From: UBA6136 sp044237765
GTDB taxonomy: Bacteria; Pseudomonadota; Gammaproteobacteria; Methylococcales; Methylococcaceae
Direction of reading: 5' to 3'
DNA length: 55,977 nucleotides
Assembly (NCBI GenBank): GCA_044237765.1
Contig: JBIIEQ010000011.1
Location: forward strand, 1-55,977
Positions 16,618-26,212 of this stretch are shown here, piece by piece. Made by a program: the position numbers and the translations under genes. The stretch's first letter is position 1; every line of letters begins with the position of its first letter. A model generated the notes under the pieces. The model saw only the letters and a program-made list of their open reading frames with translations, searched no databases and was not told the DNA's origin.

Positions 16618-17364
16618 ATGAGCCAGCAACATCAGGCAGAACATCTTTTTCACGGCAGCTTTGCAGAGGAATATCAGCTCCTGCATCGCATCTGCCCCCC
16701 GGCCGCGGAGATGAGTCGGCGCGTGGCTGACTTTGTCGCGCAGTGGCAGTCCCCGGAACCATCAGGCCCGCTGACCTTGCTTGAGCTTGGATGCGGCACC
16801 GGCATCACCACCAGTGCCCTGTTAGGGAGCCGATCGGATATCCGGGTTCTCTCCGTTGATAACGCTCCGGCCATGTTGTCGCAGGCACGGGCCCATCTGG
16901 CGGAGTCGATTTCCGAAGGTTGTCTTGAATTGCGTCAGATCGATGCGCTGGGTGCTCTTCAGTCCCTTGAGAGCAACTCCATCGATATCGTCGCCAGTGC
17001 TTATACGCTGCACAACTTTCTATTTGGCTATCGCCATCAGGTGCTCGCGGAAATTCGTCGGGTACTGAAGCCGGGTGGGGTCTTTGTCAATGGAGACCGT
17101 TATGCACTGGACGATCCCGCTGCCCATCTGGCCGCTACCCAGGAAGAGCTCCGGGGCTATTTTCGCGTCTTTCTGGGCGAGATGAAGCGTCCCGATCTCC
17201 TCGAGCAATGGGTGGTGCACCTTTTTAGCGACGAGTCCGAGGAGCACATAATGCGGCTGACTCCGGTGCTGGAAGAGATAGCCTTGCTTGGCTTCGGGGA
17301 AGTGACGGTTCATTACCGTGATGGCGTGAACACCCTGGTGAGTGGAGTGAATCCATGGCGGTAG
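16618..17364 (+). CDS. Class I SAM-dependent methyltransferase
   Basis: The 248-aa protein has motif I LLELGCGTGITTSALL (about residues 59-74), an acidic residue ending the second strand (VLSVDNAPAM) and motif IV-like VASAYTLHNF, followed by EIRRVLKPGGVFVNGD. This is a complete Rossmann methyltransferase of the Methyltransf_11/25 type. The substrate is unknown. Its last 10 bp overlap the start of radA, so the two are translationally linked, and it follows the sorbosone dehydrogenase-like gene by 3 bp. Confidence 0.85.
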   Translation: MSQQHQAEHLFHGSFAEEYQLLHRICPPAAEMSRRVADFVAQWQSPEPSGPLTLLELGCGTGITTSALLGSRSDIRVLSVDNAPAMLSQARAHLAESISEGCLELRQIDALGALQSLESNSIDIVASAYTLHNFLFGYRHQVLAEIRRVLKPGGVFVNGDRYALDDPAAHLAATQEELRGYFRVFLGEMKRPDLLEQWVVHLFSDESEEHIMRLTPVLEEIALLGFGEVTVHYRDGVNTLVSGVNPWR

Positions 17365-18737
17365 CCCGTGGCAAGGATCGGAAGAGCGTTTATCGCTGCA
17401 CCGAGTGCGGTCACGTCCAGAGCAAGTGGGCGGGTCAATGTCCCGGTTGCGGACTGTGGAACAGCCTGGTTGAGAGCGTCGAGGATCGCCCGTCTGCGGG
17501 TGGGAGTCGATTTTTAGGGTATGCCGGGGCGGCAGGCCCGCTGACGTCGCCGGTCTCGCTCGCCACGGTCGAAGCTGAGGATATCCAGCGGACGCCTTGC
17601 GGGCTGGAGGAATTCGATCGGGTTTTGGGTGGAGGATTGGTGCCCGGTTCGGCCGTGCTGATCGGTGGCGATCCGGGAATCGGCAAATCCACCTTGTTGC
17701 TGCAGACGGTGTCCGCGCTCAGCTTGCATCATAGTGTGCTCTACATCACGGGTGAAGAGTCCATCAGCCAGGTGAGTCTGCGGGCCAGGCGTTTGCATCT
17801 GCCCTGTGATTCGCTGCAGATTCTGGCCGAAACTGAGCTCGAACGAATCCTGGCGACGGCGGACCGCTACAAACCGGCCTATCTGGTGGTGGATTCCATC
17901 CAGACGGTCTACAGCGAAGCCTTGCAGTCCGCTCCGGGATCCGTGGCTCAAGTCCGGGAATGTGCGGCGCAATTGGTGCGATTTGCAAAGCAGACGGGGA
18001 CCACGGTCTTTCTGGTCGGCCATGTCACTAAGGAAGGCGCATTGGCCGGTCCACGGGTGCTGGAGCATATGGTGGATACCGTGCTCTATTTCGAGGGCGA
18101 TACCAGCAGCCGGTTTCGTGTCATTCGTGCTTTCAAGAATCGATTTGGCGCTGTCAACGAACTCGGCGTGTTTGCCATGACTGAAACCGGCCTGAAGGAG
18201 GTCAAGAACCCTTCGGCCATATTTCTCTCCCGGGGTGACGAGGACGCTGCCGGCAGCGTGGTCATGGTCATGCGCGAGGGGAGTCGTCCCTTGCTGGTGG
18301 AAGTGCAGGCGCTGGTGGATGAATCGCATCTGCCGACTCCACGCCGCGTCGCCGTGGGGATGGACAACAACCGCCTGGCCATGTTGCTGGCAATCCTGCA
18401 TCGCCATGGCGGTGTGCCGATCCTGAATCAGGATGTCTTCGTCAATCTGGTGGGCGGATTACGTTTGAGCGAGACGGCGGGGGATCTGGCGGTGGTGCTG
18501 GCAATAGTCTCCAGCTTCAGAGACAGGCCGATACCGCGTGACTGGGTGGTCTTTGGTGAGCTGGGACTGAACGGCGAAGTGCGGCCGGTACAGAACGGTG
18601 AAGAGCGACTGCGGGAAGCCGCCAAGCATGGGTTCGCCCATGCACTCGCGCCATCCAAGAATATCGTCAAAGGCCAGAATCCCGGGCTAAACGTCATCCC
18701 GGTCAAAAGTCTGCGTGATGCGATCGCGGCGCTTTGA
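17355..18737 (+). CDS. radA: DNA repair ATPase RadA
   Basis: The 460-aa protein has the N-terminal C4 zinc finger (CTECGH...CPGCG, residues 13-34) and a RecA-like core with Walker A GGDPGIGKST. The diagnostic KNRFG motif is at about residue 258, followed by a Lon-like C-terminal domain (GDLAVVLAIVSSF, FGELGLNGEVRPV). RadA drives branch migration in recombination. Length and domains are canonical. The start overlaps the methyltransferase stop. Confidence 0.97.
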   Translation: MAVARGKDRKSVYRCTECGHVQSKWAGQCPGCGLWNSLVESVEDRPSAGGSRFLGYAGAAGPLTSPVSLATVEAEDIQRTPCGLEEFDRVLGGGLVPGSAVLIGGDPGIGKSTLLLQTVSALSLHHSVLYITGEESISQVSLRARRLHLPCDSLQILAETELERILATADRYKPAYLVVDSIQTVYSEALQSAPGSVAQVRECAAQLVRFAKQTGTTVFLVGHVTKEGALAGPRVLEHMVDTVLYFEGDTSSRFRVIRAFKNRFGAVNELGVFAMTETGLKEVKNPSAIFLSRGDEDAAGSVVMVMREGSRPLLVEVQALVDESHLPTPRRVAVGMDNNRLAMLLAILHRHGGVPILNQDVFVNLVGGLRLSETAGDLAVVLAIVSSFRDRPIPRDWVVFGELGLNGEVRPVQNGEERLREAAKHGFAHALAPSKNIVKGQNPGLNVIPVKSLRDAIAAL

Positions 18738-18931
18738 AGCGCAGCGAAAATGTTGATGATGACCGCTTGGGTGCAGGGTCAGCCGGTAACAACGTCCCTG
18801 TTTGAAAAGTTGCCTTGTCATGCGAACCCCTGAGGGGTAATGTGCGCACCATTTGGTCAGTCAGAGTAGCAACGTTGAAGGCATACCCTCAAAGACATTC
18901 GCTTTATCGCTTTCGCATAGCGTGCTAATTC

Positions 18932-20800
18932 ATGCAGACACAGGCGAAAGATAGCAAGGGACTGGTGGTTGCCGCTCTCGGTGTTGTGTTTGGCGATATT
19001 GGTACGAGCCCCCTTTACACACTCAAAGAATGCTTCGGTGGTGCGCATGCGCTGACCGCCACGCCAGCCAATATTCTCGGCATCCTCTCACTGGTTTTCT
19101 GGGCCATCCTGATCGTCATCTCCCTGAAGTACGTGGTCTTTATCATGAGGGCCGACAATAAAGGGGAGGGTGGGATCATGGCATTGATGTCGTTGGTGTT
19201 TCAAAAGGCGCAAATCAGCGATCGTTTGCGTTACTCCCTTCTCCTTCTTGGCTTGGTAGGTGCATCCCTGTTTTACGGCGATGGCATCATTACCCCAGCT
19301 ATCTCTGTGCTCAGTGCTGTCGAGGGCTTGGAGGTGCTCAAGCCCTCATTACATCCTTACATCATCCCGATTGCGTTAGCGGTTCTGATTGTTCTGTTTC
19401 GATCGCAACAACACGGCACCGAAAAGGTGGGGGGGCTGTTTGGGCCGATCATGATCGTTTGGTTTATATGTCTGGCCAGCTTTGGCGTGAAGAGTTTGCT
19501 GCAGACACCTAGGGTACTGGAAGCCCTCAATCCCATTAATGCTGTTCATTTCTTCATGCGCAATGGTTGGCACGGTGCGTTGGTCTTGGGTGCCGTGGTG
19601 CTATCGGTTACCGGAGGTGAGGCACTTTATGCGGACATGGGACATTTTGGAAAACGCCCTATTCGCAAGGCTTGGTTCTTTGTCGCTCTGCCAGCTTTGC
19701 TACTCAATTACTTTGGACAGGCTGCATTGCTGATGAGGGATCCTTCAGCAATACAAAATCCGTTCTACCTGACGGTGCCCGGAGGTTGGCTGACGTTCAT
19801 GATTATCCTAGCTACGCTGGCCACCGTCATTGCATCACAAGCGGTCATCTCCGGTGCTTTCTCACTCACTGCGCAAGCAATTCAGTTAGGGTTTTGCCCA
19901 AGGCTAAGTATCAAATACACGTCGGAAGGTGAGATGGGTCAGGTCTATGTTCCTGCCATTAATGGGTTACTTATGGTTGGCGTCATTGGTTTGATATTGA
20001 CCATGAAAACCTCTTCCAACCTGGCGGCCGCATACGGTATAGCGGTGACGGGTACGATGGCGATCGATACGATTCTGGCCTTTGTTGTGGTTCTCAGTCT
20101 CTGGAAGTGGAACCCTTATCTCAGTGCGCTGGTTGCGTTGGCTTTCTTGATAATTGATCTCGCCTTCCTTGGAGCAAATATCCCAAAAATACCCGAGGGT
20201 GGTTGGTTCCCCCTGGCCATTGGTGGCTTGGTGTTCACTCTTTTGAGTACTTGGAAACGCGGGCGTACTATCCTTCAGGAGAAACTCCAGGAACAAGCGA
20301 TGCCCGTTGACGAGTTTGTGGCTCTTCTTAACAAAGCGCCACCCGTGCCGGTTAGTGGGACAGCTGTTTATATGAGCACCAGCCGGCAAGGCATCCCGGT
20401 GCCGCTACTTAACAATCTCCGACACAACCATGTGATGCACGATAACGTAATCATCCTCAGTGTCATCACCGAGCCTACACCTAGGGTCGCACCAGAAAAG
20501 CGGCGAACAGTACATAAATTGGCAGACTCATTGTTCCGCATCAACCTGCATTACGGATTTGCCGAATCACCCAATATCCCCAAGACACTGAGGTCGTGTA
20601 GCAGGGATATCGAAATAGATCCGAATGACACTTATTTTTTTATCAGCCGCGAGTCTATTCTTGCCGTGGCCTCTCCAAAAATGGCTTTATGGCGTATTCG
20701 GTTGTTTATCACTATGGCCAGGAACGCAGGCTCAGCCGCCCGATATTTCCAGATTCCGTTTAACCGTGTCGTAGAGTTGGGTACACAAGTGCTGATATAG
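18932..20800 (+). CDS. kup: Low-affinity potassium uptake protein Kup
   Basis: The 622-aa protein shows the KUP signature GVVFGDIGTSPLYTLKECF at residues 16-34, about twelve membrane helices and a C-terminal cytoplasmic domain starting near residue 470 (GTAVYMSTS, NNLRHNHVMHDNVIIL). It is a proton-coupled K+ importer. It is preceded by 194 bp without another gene and followed by a 266-bp gap, so it is probably monocistronic. I see no strong ribosome binding site, but the N-terminus fits the family. Confidence 0.96.
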   Translation: MQTQAKDSKGLVVAALGVVFGDIGTSPLYTLKECFGGAHALTATPANILGILSLVFWAILIVISLKYVVFIMRADNKGEGGIMALMSLVFQKAQISDRLRYSLLLLGLVGASLFYGDGIITPAISVLSAVEGLEVLKPSLHPYIIPIALAVLIVLFRSQQHGTEKVGGLFGPIMIVWFICLASFGVKSLLQTPRVLEALNPINAVHFFMRNGWHGALVLGAVVLSVTGGEALYADMGHFGKRPIRKAWFFVALPALLLNYFGQAALLMRDPSAIQNPFYLTVPGGWLTFMIILATLATVIASQAVISGAFSLTAQAIQLGFCPRLSIKYTSEGEMGQVYVPAINGLLMVGVIGLILTMKTSSNLAAAYGIAVTGTMAIDTILAFVVVLSLWKWNPYLSALVALAFLIIDLAFLGANIPKIPEGGWFPLAIGGLVFTLLSTWKRGRTILQEKLQEQAMPVDEFVALLNKAPPVPVSGTAVYMSTSRQGIPVPLLNNLRHNHVMHDNVIILSVITEPTPRVAPEKRRTVHKLADSLFRINLHYGFAESPNIPKTLRSCSRDIEIDPNDTYFFISRESILAVASPKMALWRIRLFITMARNAGSAARYFQIPFNRVVELGTQVLI

Positions 20801-21066
20801 CCAGAATCATTATGGGATGACTGTGCAAGAGAGTCAGGAAATTGTGTAATGCGTTGCCATTCAACCAAATAACTGGTGTAAACGGCTTGGGGGAAGGTTA
20901 GGCCAAGTGCTAGACTAGATTCGGCACTTCGTCAGTCGGTTCAACGGGGTTATGGGTGAAGTTAAAGGTAAAACTTCATAAGGCTGGCCCATCCGTGTGG
21001 CAAAGACGACATCACCATCGGTCGATGGTCTCGTGTTTCAGAATATTCTTTAGATTAGGTGGACAC

Positions 21067-21495
21067 ATGTCATTAAATCAATCAGCAATGAATCCCCTCA
21101 CCAGCTTCCGTCTTAGTTTGATCGTGTTTGCGAATCTATCGCTCATGGGATGCGCCTCGATGGAGGCTAATGAGGCCATCCAGACCGAGAAAATGCTTGC
21201 CGCGGCCAACTTCCAGATCAAATTGGCCGATACTCCGGACAAGCAAGCCCATCTTCAGACCTTGACTCAGCACAAGCTCGTGCCGCACGAGAAGGACGGG
21301 CAGATTTATTACGTTTATGCCGATGCCACGACCTGCAAATGCGTTTACTGGGGCAATGAGGCGGCTTATCAACGCTATCAGCAATACGCGTTGCAGCAGG
21401 AGATTGCCGATGAGCAGCGCATGGCCGCCCAGATGAACCAAAATGCCGCAATGAATTGGGGAATGTGGGGCCCGGGTCCATGGTGGGCCTACTGA
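21067..21495 (+). CDS. Putative lipoprotein with a Gly/Trp-rich C-terminus
   Basis: The ATG at 21067 follows AGGTGG and opens a lipoprotein signal (LSLMGCASM, Cys about 29); an earlier in-frame start at 20956 gives no signal peptide. The 142-aa product has a mature helical domain with one CxC (TTCKCVYWGNEAAYQRYQ) and ends in a hydrophobic aromatic tail NWGMWGPGPWWAY. Similar small lipoproteins with a DGQIYYVYADA/CKCVYxG core occur in proteobacteria without known function. It precedes the heme d1 cluster but is separated by about 170 bp. Confidence 0.7.
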   Translation: MSLNQSAMNPLTSFRLSLIVFANLSLMGCASMEANEAIQTEKMLAAANFQIKLADTPDKQAHLQTLTQHKLVPHEKDGQIYYVYADATTCKCVYWGNEAAYQRYQQYALQQEIADEQRMAAQMNQNAAMNWGMWGPGPWWAY

Positions 21496-21668
21496 AGCCT
21501 GGCCGAAGATCTGCTGGCGTGCCTCACTTGACACGGCATTGCCCGGTCATTACATTGCTCGACGTTTCGATGCGAAACGATTAGCCTCGTCTCCTTTCCA
21601 CTCTTGTTCGGGGCGCTTGGTCCGGGGCATGAGTAAAACCCGAATTGAACTACACGGGAGCCCTTCTA

Positions 21669-23252
21669 ATGATGACTCTTGCCCCAGGAAAAAGCCGCTT
21701 GGTCGTCGGACTCGGCTCGGCCTTGCTGGCCCTAATCGCCGGCGCCGTGACCGCTGCGGAGGATACACAAGTCACCGCCGCACGTGGCGCCACCATCTTC
21801 CAGGAAAACTGCGCCAGCTGTCATGGCTCTGATCTGGGCGGCTATCTCGCTCCAGCGCTCAACAAGGAACGACTCAAGGGTCGAAGCCCGACTTCGCTTC
21901 GGTCCACCATCATGGCCGGCTCGTTCGATACGCTGATGCCTCCCTTCTACGGCAAGTTGTCCGATGAAGAGATTCGCTCGGCGGTCAAGTACATTTCCAG
22001 CACCGATAAGCTCGACCCGCAGTGGACGATTGAGGACATCAGAAAGTCTCTGAAGGTTCATATAGCAGACGAGTCGACGCTGCCGGACAAGCCCGGCTAT
22101 GCCATCGATAATCTGGATGACATCATCGGCGTGGCTGCACGGGGCCGATTCGGTCGTGGAGAGGGTTCCAAGGCGGTATTCATCAATAGTGCCATCAACA
22201 CCAAGGTCGGCGAGGTGCCCACCAAAACGGCGGCGCACATCATCGAATTCAACCCGGTTAATCCCCGGTGGGCGTACGTCAAGACCGACACTGCCGAGGT
22301 GTACAAGGTCGATCTCTACTCCATGAAAGTGGTACGTGAGGTAAAGACTGGCCTGAATGGCCCGGCGCTGGGCGTCTCCCGGGACGGCAAATACCTGATG
22401 GCCGGCTCGTTTGTGCCGCATAACGCGGTGCTGCTCAACGCCGACACGCTGGAACCGGTGAAGTATTTCAAGCTGGAAGGGGTCGACCCGGATGGCAAGT
22501 TTGTCACCTCTGATTCCGGCATGATCACTGGCACCCCGTTTGCCGACATCTTCGCCATCGCGCTGGAAAATTCCGGACAGGTCTGGGTGGTTGATCTTAA
22601 CAAGCCCGATTTTCCAGTGACCGCCATCACCGATGTCGGCCGGCACCTGCACGATGCATTCCTGTCACACGGCGGCAAGAACCTGATGATTGCCTCCTAC
22701 GACGACAGCATTGTGGCGGCCATCGATCTGGAACAGCGCAAGATCATCAAGAAATTGCCAGCTGGCTGTGTACCACACGTCGGCGGTGGCTCCGTCGTCA
22801 AGGTCAATGGACGCACCCTGGGCTTTGGCACGAACTTCGGCGATTGCGATCATGAAGTCGTCAGCGTCTGGGATCTCGACAAGATGGAAGTCGTTAAGCA
22901 GGTTCCAGTGCTGGGTGGTACGGAATCCCCCGCCGCACATCCGAATGCCCCCTTTGTAGCGGTGGACATCATCAGCAAGGATCGCCGGGCACGTACCATC
23001 CAGCTGATCGACAAGAACACCCTGGAAGTGGCCAAGACCCTCGATGTCGGCGGTCACGCCTATTTCCCGGAATACAACGCCAGCGGCAAGCTACTGTTTG
23101 TCAGTGCCGGCTACACCGGGGATGAAGTGGTCGCGTTCGACTCGACGACGCTAGAGCGAGTGGCCGCTTTCACGATGGAGAGTCCGGCCGGAATATTCTC
23201 TCGGGCACGGGCGAAATTCATGACTCGCGGCCTGGCTCCCGGCAATCTATAA
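21669..23252 (+). CDS. Cytochrome cd1-family protein (nitrite reductase NirS or NirN-like)
   Basis: The ATG at 21669 follows GGGAG; an upstream TTG at 21645 is less likely. The 527-aa product has a Sec signal peptide, a cytochrome c domain with CASCH (Cys48, Cys51, His52) and an eight-bladed heme d1 propeller. The linker QWTIEDIRKSLKVHI aligns with the EWGMPEMRESWKVLV linker of Pseudomonas NirS. A candidate d1 proximal His lies in KTAAHIIEF. Counterparts of both NirS active-site histidines can be aligned (RHLHDAF and CVPHVGGGS). It heads the operon where nirS stands in pseudomonads. It is shorter than typical NirS, and NirN (dihydro-heme d1 dehydrogenase) cannot be excluded. Confidence 0.75.
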   Translation: MMTLAPGKSRLVVGLGSALLALIAGAVTAAEDTQVTAARGATIFQENCASCHGSDLGGYLAPALNKERLKGRSPTSLRSTIMAGSFDTLMPPFYGKLSDEEIRSAVKYISSTDKLDPQWTIEDIRKSLKVHIADESTLPDKPGYAIDNLDDIIGVAARGRFGRGEGSKAVFINSAINTKVGEVPTKTAAHIIEFNPVNPRWAYVKTDTAEVYKVDLYSMKVVREVKTGLNGPALGVSRDGKYLMAGSFVPHNAVLLNADTLEPVKYFKLEGVDPDGKFVTSDSGMITGTPFADIFAIALENSGQVWVVDLNKPDFPVTAITDVGRHLHDAFLSHGGKNLMIASYDDSIVAAIDLEQRKIIKKLPAGCVPHVGGGSVVKVNGRTLGFGTNFGDCDHEVVSVWDLDKMEVVKQVPVLGGTESPAAHPNAPFVAVDIISKDRRARTIQLIDKNTLEVAKTLDVGGHAYFPEYNASGKLLFVSAGYTGDEVVAFDSTTLERVAAFTMESPAGIFSRARAKFMTRGLAPGNL

Positions 23253-23272
23253 GGTCCCGGCCCATTGAAACG

Positions 23273-23298
23273 GGTGGAACGGCAATGGTCGTTCCACC
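23273..23298. promoter_or_regulatory. Intercistronic hairpin between the cd1 gene and the cytochrome c gene
   Basis: GGTGGAAC, a 10-nt loop and GTTCCACC form a perfect 8-bp stem 20 bp after the stop codon. There is no T-run. It may stabilise the upstream message or reduce read-through, giving more cd1 protein than biosynthesis enzymes. Confidence 0.45.
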
Positions 23299-23346
23299 AG
23301 ACATTCTGATAGACAGTTGAACGACTGCTCCAAGAGGCGATATCCA

Positions 23347-23658
23347 ATGAACAAGATCATCATGGCGGTACTCGCGACCGCTCTCCCGCTCGGTGTTACC
23401 CAAGCCGCTGATGTTGCTGCCGGCAAGGAAAAGGCCTCCAACGTGTGCGCGTCCTGTCACGGCGTCAACGGCATCAGTGCCTCGGATGCATTCCCGAATC
23501 TGGCTGGGCAGAAGGCCGCCTATCTCGAAACGGCACTGAAGGCTTACCGGACGGGAACCCGAAAGGCACCGATCATGAACAACATGGCGGCCAACCTGTT
23601 CGACAAGGACATCGAGAATCTGGCGGCCTATTTTGCAAGTCTCAAACCCGCACCCTGA
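23347..23658 (+). CDS. Small class I cytochrome c (c553/c4-like)
   Basis: The 103-aa protein starts at the ATG at 23347, which opens a signal peptide (LATALPLGVTQA). It has one heme site CASCHG near residues 34-39 and a likely axial Met in the C-terminal part (APIMNNMAANL). It is probably the periplasmic electron donor to the cd1 protein, taking the position that nirM (cytochrome c551) has in Pseudomonas, though its sequence is closer to c553/c4 modules (GVNGISASDAFPNLAGQ). It is followed 6 bp later by nirC. Confidence 0.85.
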   Translation: MNKIIMAVLATALPLGVTQAADVAAGKEKASNVCASCHGVNGISASDAFPNLAGQKAAYLETALKAYRTGTRKAPIMNNMAANLFDKDIENLAAYFASLKPAP

Positions 23659-23664
23659 GTTTGC

Positions 23665-23997
23665 ATGCGCCCTGTTTTTCTTCTCGTGCTGTCTCTGGTT
23701 TCGCAAGCGTCTCTGGCGGATAGTCCGCCTCTGGAGCGGCAGCAGGCATTGCTGGAACTGCTGCATCAGGACTGCGGTTCCTGTCATGGGATGACTCTGC
23801 AAGGCGGGCTGGGTCCCGCCTTGCTGCCGTCGGCACTGGAAGGCAAATCCGCCTCGATGCTGACCGCGACCATTCTGCAAGGCCGGCCCGGAACCGCGAT
23901 GCCGCCCTGGAGCAGTCTTCTGACGCAACAGGAAGCGGAGTGGCTGGTGACACAGCTAAAACAACCCGCCCCACCCCAAGATGGAAATCGGCACTGA
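23665..23997 (+). CDS. nirC: Cytochrome c NirC of heme d1 cluster
   Basis: The 110-aa protein has a short signal peptide (VLSLVSQASLA), a single heme site CGSCHG and a following LQGGLGPALLP loop. A late Met in RPGTAMPPW is the expected axial ligand. NirC is a periplasmic cytochrome implicated in cd1 maturation or electron supply. Its stop codon overlaps the nirF start by one base (TGATG), and it keeps the nirC-nirF order seen in other denitrifiers. Confidence 0.8.
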   Translation: MRPVFLLVLSLVSQASLADSPPLERQQALLELLHQDCGSCHGMTLQGGLGPALLPSALEGKSASMLTATILQGRPGTAMPPWSSLLTQQEAEWLVTQLKQPAPPQDGNRH

Positions 23998-25196
23998 TGC
24001 GCAATCGAAATCTGAACAATTTCAGACGTATCCTCATAAGCCTGATGGCTACTGCTTTCCTAGTCAGTCTTCCCCGGGCACCATTGGCAGACGTTCGCGG
24101 AACGGGTGATCTGGGACTGGTGGTGGAGCGCGCCAGTGGCAGCCTCACTGCAATCAACAGCACGACCCGCCGTGCGGTGGGAAAAATCAGCGGATTAGGC
24201 GATCTTTCCCATGCCAGCCTCGTTTATTCGCCCGATGAGCGCTATGCCTTCGTGTTCGGTCGCGATGGCGCACTGACCAAGGTGGAAGTGCTGGAGAACA
24301 AGATCGTCAAGCGGGTAGAGCAGGCCCATAACAGTGTCGGCGGCGCCATCTCTCAGGATGGTCGGCTGATTGCCACTTCCAACTACGATCCGGGTGGCGT
24401 TCGCGTATTTTCCGCCGATACCCTGGAGAAGGTGGCTGATATCAAGGCCGAATATGGCGATGGCCAGCTGGCGAAGGTCGTTGGCCTGGTCGATGCCCCG
24501 GGGCAGAAATTCGTTTTCAGCCTTTTCGAAGCCGGGGAAATCTGGACCGCGGATCTGCATGATCCGAAGAATCCGAAAATACGAAAGTTCAAGGCCGGTA
24601 AGGAACCCTACGATGCCCTGATTTCACCCGAAGGGCGTTACTACATCGCCGGGCTTTTTGGCGAGGACGGCCTGGCCCTGCTGGATTTATGGAACCCGGA
24701 TGCCGGCATCCGGAAAATCGTCCCGGAGTACGCCAAGAACGATCCCAAATTGCCGGTGTTCAAGATGCCGCATCTGGAGGGGCGGGCACTGGTTGGCGAT
24801 TACTGGTTTCTGCCTGCTGTCGGTCATCATGAGATGCTGGTCATTGATCGCCGCGAATGGAAAGTGGTCCGCAGGATTCCGCTCGACGGCCAACCCGTGT
24901 TTGTGATTCCCCGTCCGGATGAGCGACAAATCTGGGTCAATTTTGCACTGCCCGACAACGACAGGCTGCAGGTGATCGATACCCGCGATCTCTCGGTCGT
25001 CCAGCGACTGACGCCTGGCAAGGCGGTCCTGCATATGGAATTTACGCCCAAGGGCCAAGAGGTGTGGGTGTCGGCCAGGGATGATGATCGGGTCCTGGTC
25101 TACGACACGGAAACCTTCCGCGAACTGGCACGGATTCCGGCAGAAAAGCCCAGTGGCATTTTCTTCACTTCAAGGGCGCATCGTTTGGGACTTTGA
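23997..25196 (+). CDS. nirF: Heme d1 biosynthesis protein NirF
   Basis: The ATG at 23997 overlaps the nirC stop codon. The 399-aa product has an N-terminal signal (ILISLMATAFLVSLPRAPLA) and a d1-binding beta-propeller related to the cd1 protein, with DLGLVVERASGSLTAIN at the mature start and KPSGIFFTSRAHRLGL at the end. No lipobox is present, unlike the Pseudomonas protein. NirF acts in the periplasm on a late d1 intermediate. The conserved His in GHHEMLVID may contact heme. Confidence 0.88.
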   Translation: MRNRNLNNFRRILISLMATAFLVSLPRAPLADVRGTGDLGLVVERASGSLTAINSTTRRAVGKISGLGDLSHASLVYSPDERYAFVFGRDGALTKVEVLENKIVKRVEQAHNSVGGAISQDGRLIATSNYDPGGVRVFSADTLEKVADIKAEYGDGQLAKVVGLVDAPGQKFVFSLFEAGEIWTADLHDPKNPKIRKFKAGKEPYDALISPEGRYYIAGLFGEDGLALLDLWNPDAGIRKIVPEYAKNDPKLPVFKMPHLEGRALVGDYWFLPAVGHHEMLVIDRREWKVVRRIPLDGQPVFVIPRPDERQIWVNFALPDNDRLQVIDTRDLSVVQRLTPGKAVLHMEFTPKGQEVWVSARDDDRVLVYDTETFRELARIPAEKPSGIFFTSRAHRLGL

Positions 25197-25208
25197 GCGC
25201 GGCAGATT

Positions 25209-25673
25209 ATGCAGGGCATGGCCATTCATCAGCAGCTCTTGAACGAATTTCAGCGTGATTTTCCTTTGTCGCCCTCGCCCTATGCGGATATCGCCCATCA
25301 GTTGGGGGTGACAGAGGATGAGGTGCTCATCGCACTGCGGAAATTGGTCGAGAACCAGTCCATCAGCCGCATCGGTGCCATCGTGCCGCCCAACTCCATC
25401 GGAGTCAGCCTGTTGGCCGCCATGGCTGTCCCGTCGGAACAATTGGACGAGATCGCGGAATGGGTCTCCTCGCTGCCCGAGGTGAATCACAACTACGAGC
25501 GTGAGCATCGGTTCAATCTATGGTTTGTCGTGAACGCCAGCCATGATGGGCACATGGAAGACGTTCTTGGACACATCCAGCAGCGGACCGGCCTCGCGAT
25601 TCTGCGACTGCCGTTGCTGGAAGAGTTTCATATTGACCTGGGTTTCCCACTGGAATTTATCGGTGCGACATGA
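25209..25673 (+). CDS. nirD: Siroheme decarboxylase subunit NirD
   Basis: The 154-aa protein has an Lrp/AsnC-type HTH-like N-terminus (ADIAHQLGVTEDEVLIALRKLV) and the AhbA-like core VNHNYEREHRFNLWFVV, shared with NirG two genes downstream. Together with NirL, NirG and NirH it removes two propionate carboxyls of siroheme to give didecarboxysiroheme, the second dedicated step to heme d1. A second ATG at 25218 is a possible start. The gene overlaps nirL by 4 bp. Confidence 0.87.
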   Translation: MQGMAIHQQLLNEFQRDFPLSPSPYADIAHQLGVTEDEVLIALRKLVENQSISRIGAIVPPNSIGVSLLAAMAVPSEQLDEIAEWVSSLPEVNHNYEREHRFNLWFVVNASHDGHMEDVLGHIQQRTGLAILRLPLLEEFHIDLGFPLEFIGAT

Positions 25674-26212
25674 GTGCACTGCCCTTCGACTCCTGGTTCA
25701 CTGATTCGCGAGACCTGGCCCTGTTTGAAGCGTTACAGGAGGGACTGCCCCTGGTGTCTCGTCCGTATGCCGCCATGGGCGAGCGCGTCGGTTACACCGA
25801 GGCCGAAGTAATTACCCGTTTGCGCGAATGGCGGGCTTCGGGTCTCATCAAAAGGCTCGGCGTCATTGTCCGGCATCGTCGTCTCGGCTATCGAGCCAAC
25901 GCCATGGTGGTGTGGGATGTTCCGGATGCCGAGGTGAGCCAGGTTGCGGGACGCATCTGCCAATATTCGTTCGTAACCCTGTGCTACCGCCGGCCACGAA
26001 GAGGGTCCGAATGGCACTACAACCTGTTCTGCATGATCCATGGTCAGGACCGCGAGCGGGTGGAATCACAGATTCGTCAACTGATCGAAGGCTGTGAAAT
26101 GACCGCCTGGCCTACCGCGACCCTGTTCAGTACCCGCTGTTTCAAGCAACGGGGAGCCCGTTATGTCCCCGCACCCGGCACCATTTTGCCCAAACCGATT
26201 CAAGCCCTATGA
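25670..26212 (+). CDS. nirL: Siroheme decarboxylase subunit NirL
   Basis: The 180-aa protein has the Lrp-like fold and the AhbB-like core AMVVWDVPD...LCYRRPRRGSEWHYNLFCMIHG, where His and Tyr/Arg residues line the siroheme pocket in studied homologues. It is the partner type of NirD and is paralogous to NirH (26656-27147). It is flanked by ATGA-type overlaps on both sides, so nirD-L-G are translationally coupled. Confidence 0.86.
   Translation: MSALPFDSWFTDSRDLALFEALQEGLPLVSRPYAAMGERVGYTEAEVITRLREWRASGLIKRLGVIVRHRRLGYRANAMVVWDVPDAEVSQVAGRICQYSFVTLCYRRPRRGSEWHYNLFCMIHGQDRERVESQIRQLIEGCEMTAWPTATLFSTRCFKQRGARYVPAPGTILPKPIQAL

Noticed and set aside
18729..18742. GCGCTTTGAAGCGC hairpin at the radA stop codon
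   Set aside because: Two-base loop and no T-run; not a convincing terminator.
21496..21668. FNR/DNR-type box (TTGAT-N4-ATCAA) upstream of the cd1 gene
   Set aside because: Looked for because nir operons are usually controlled this way; no good match seen.
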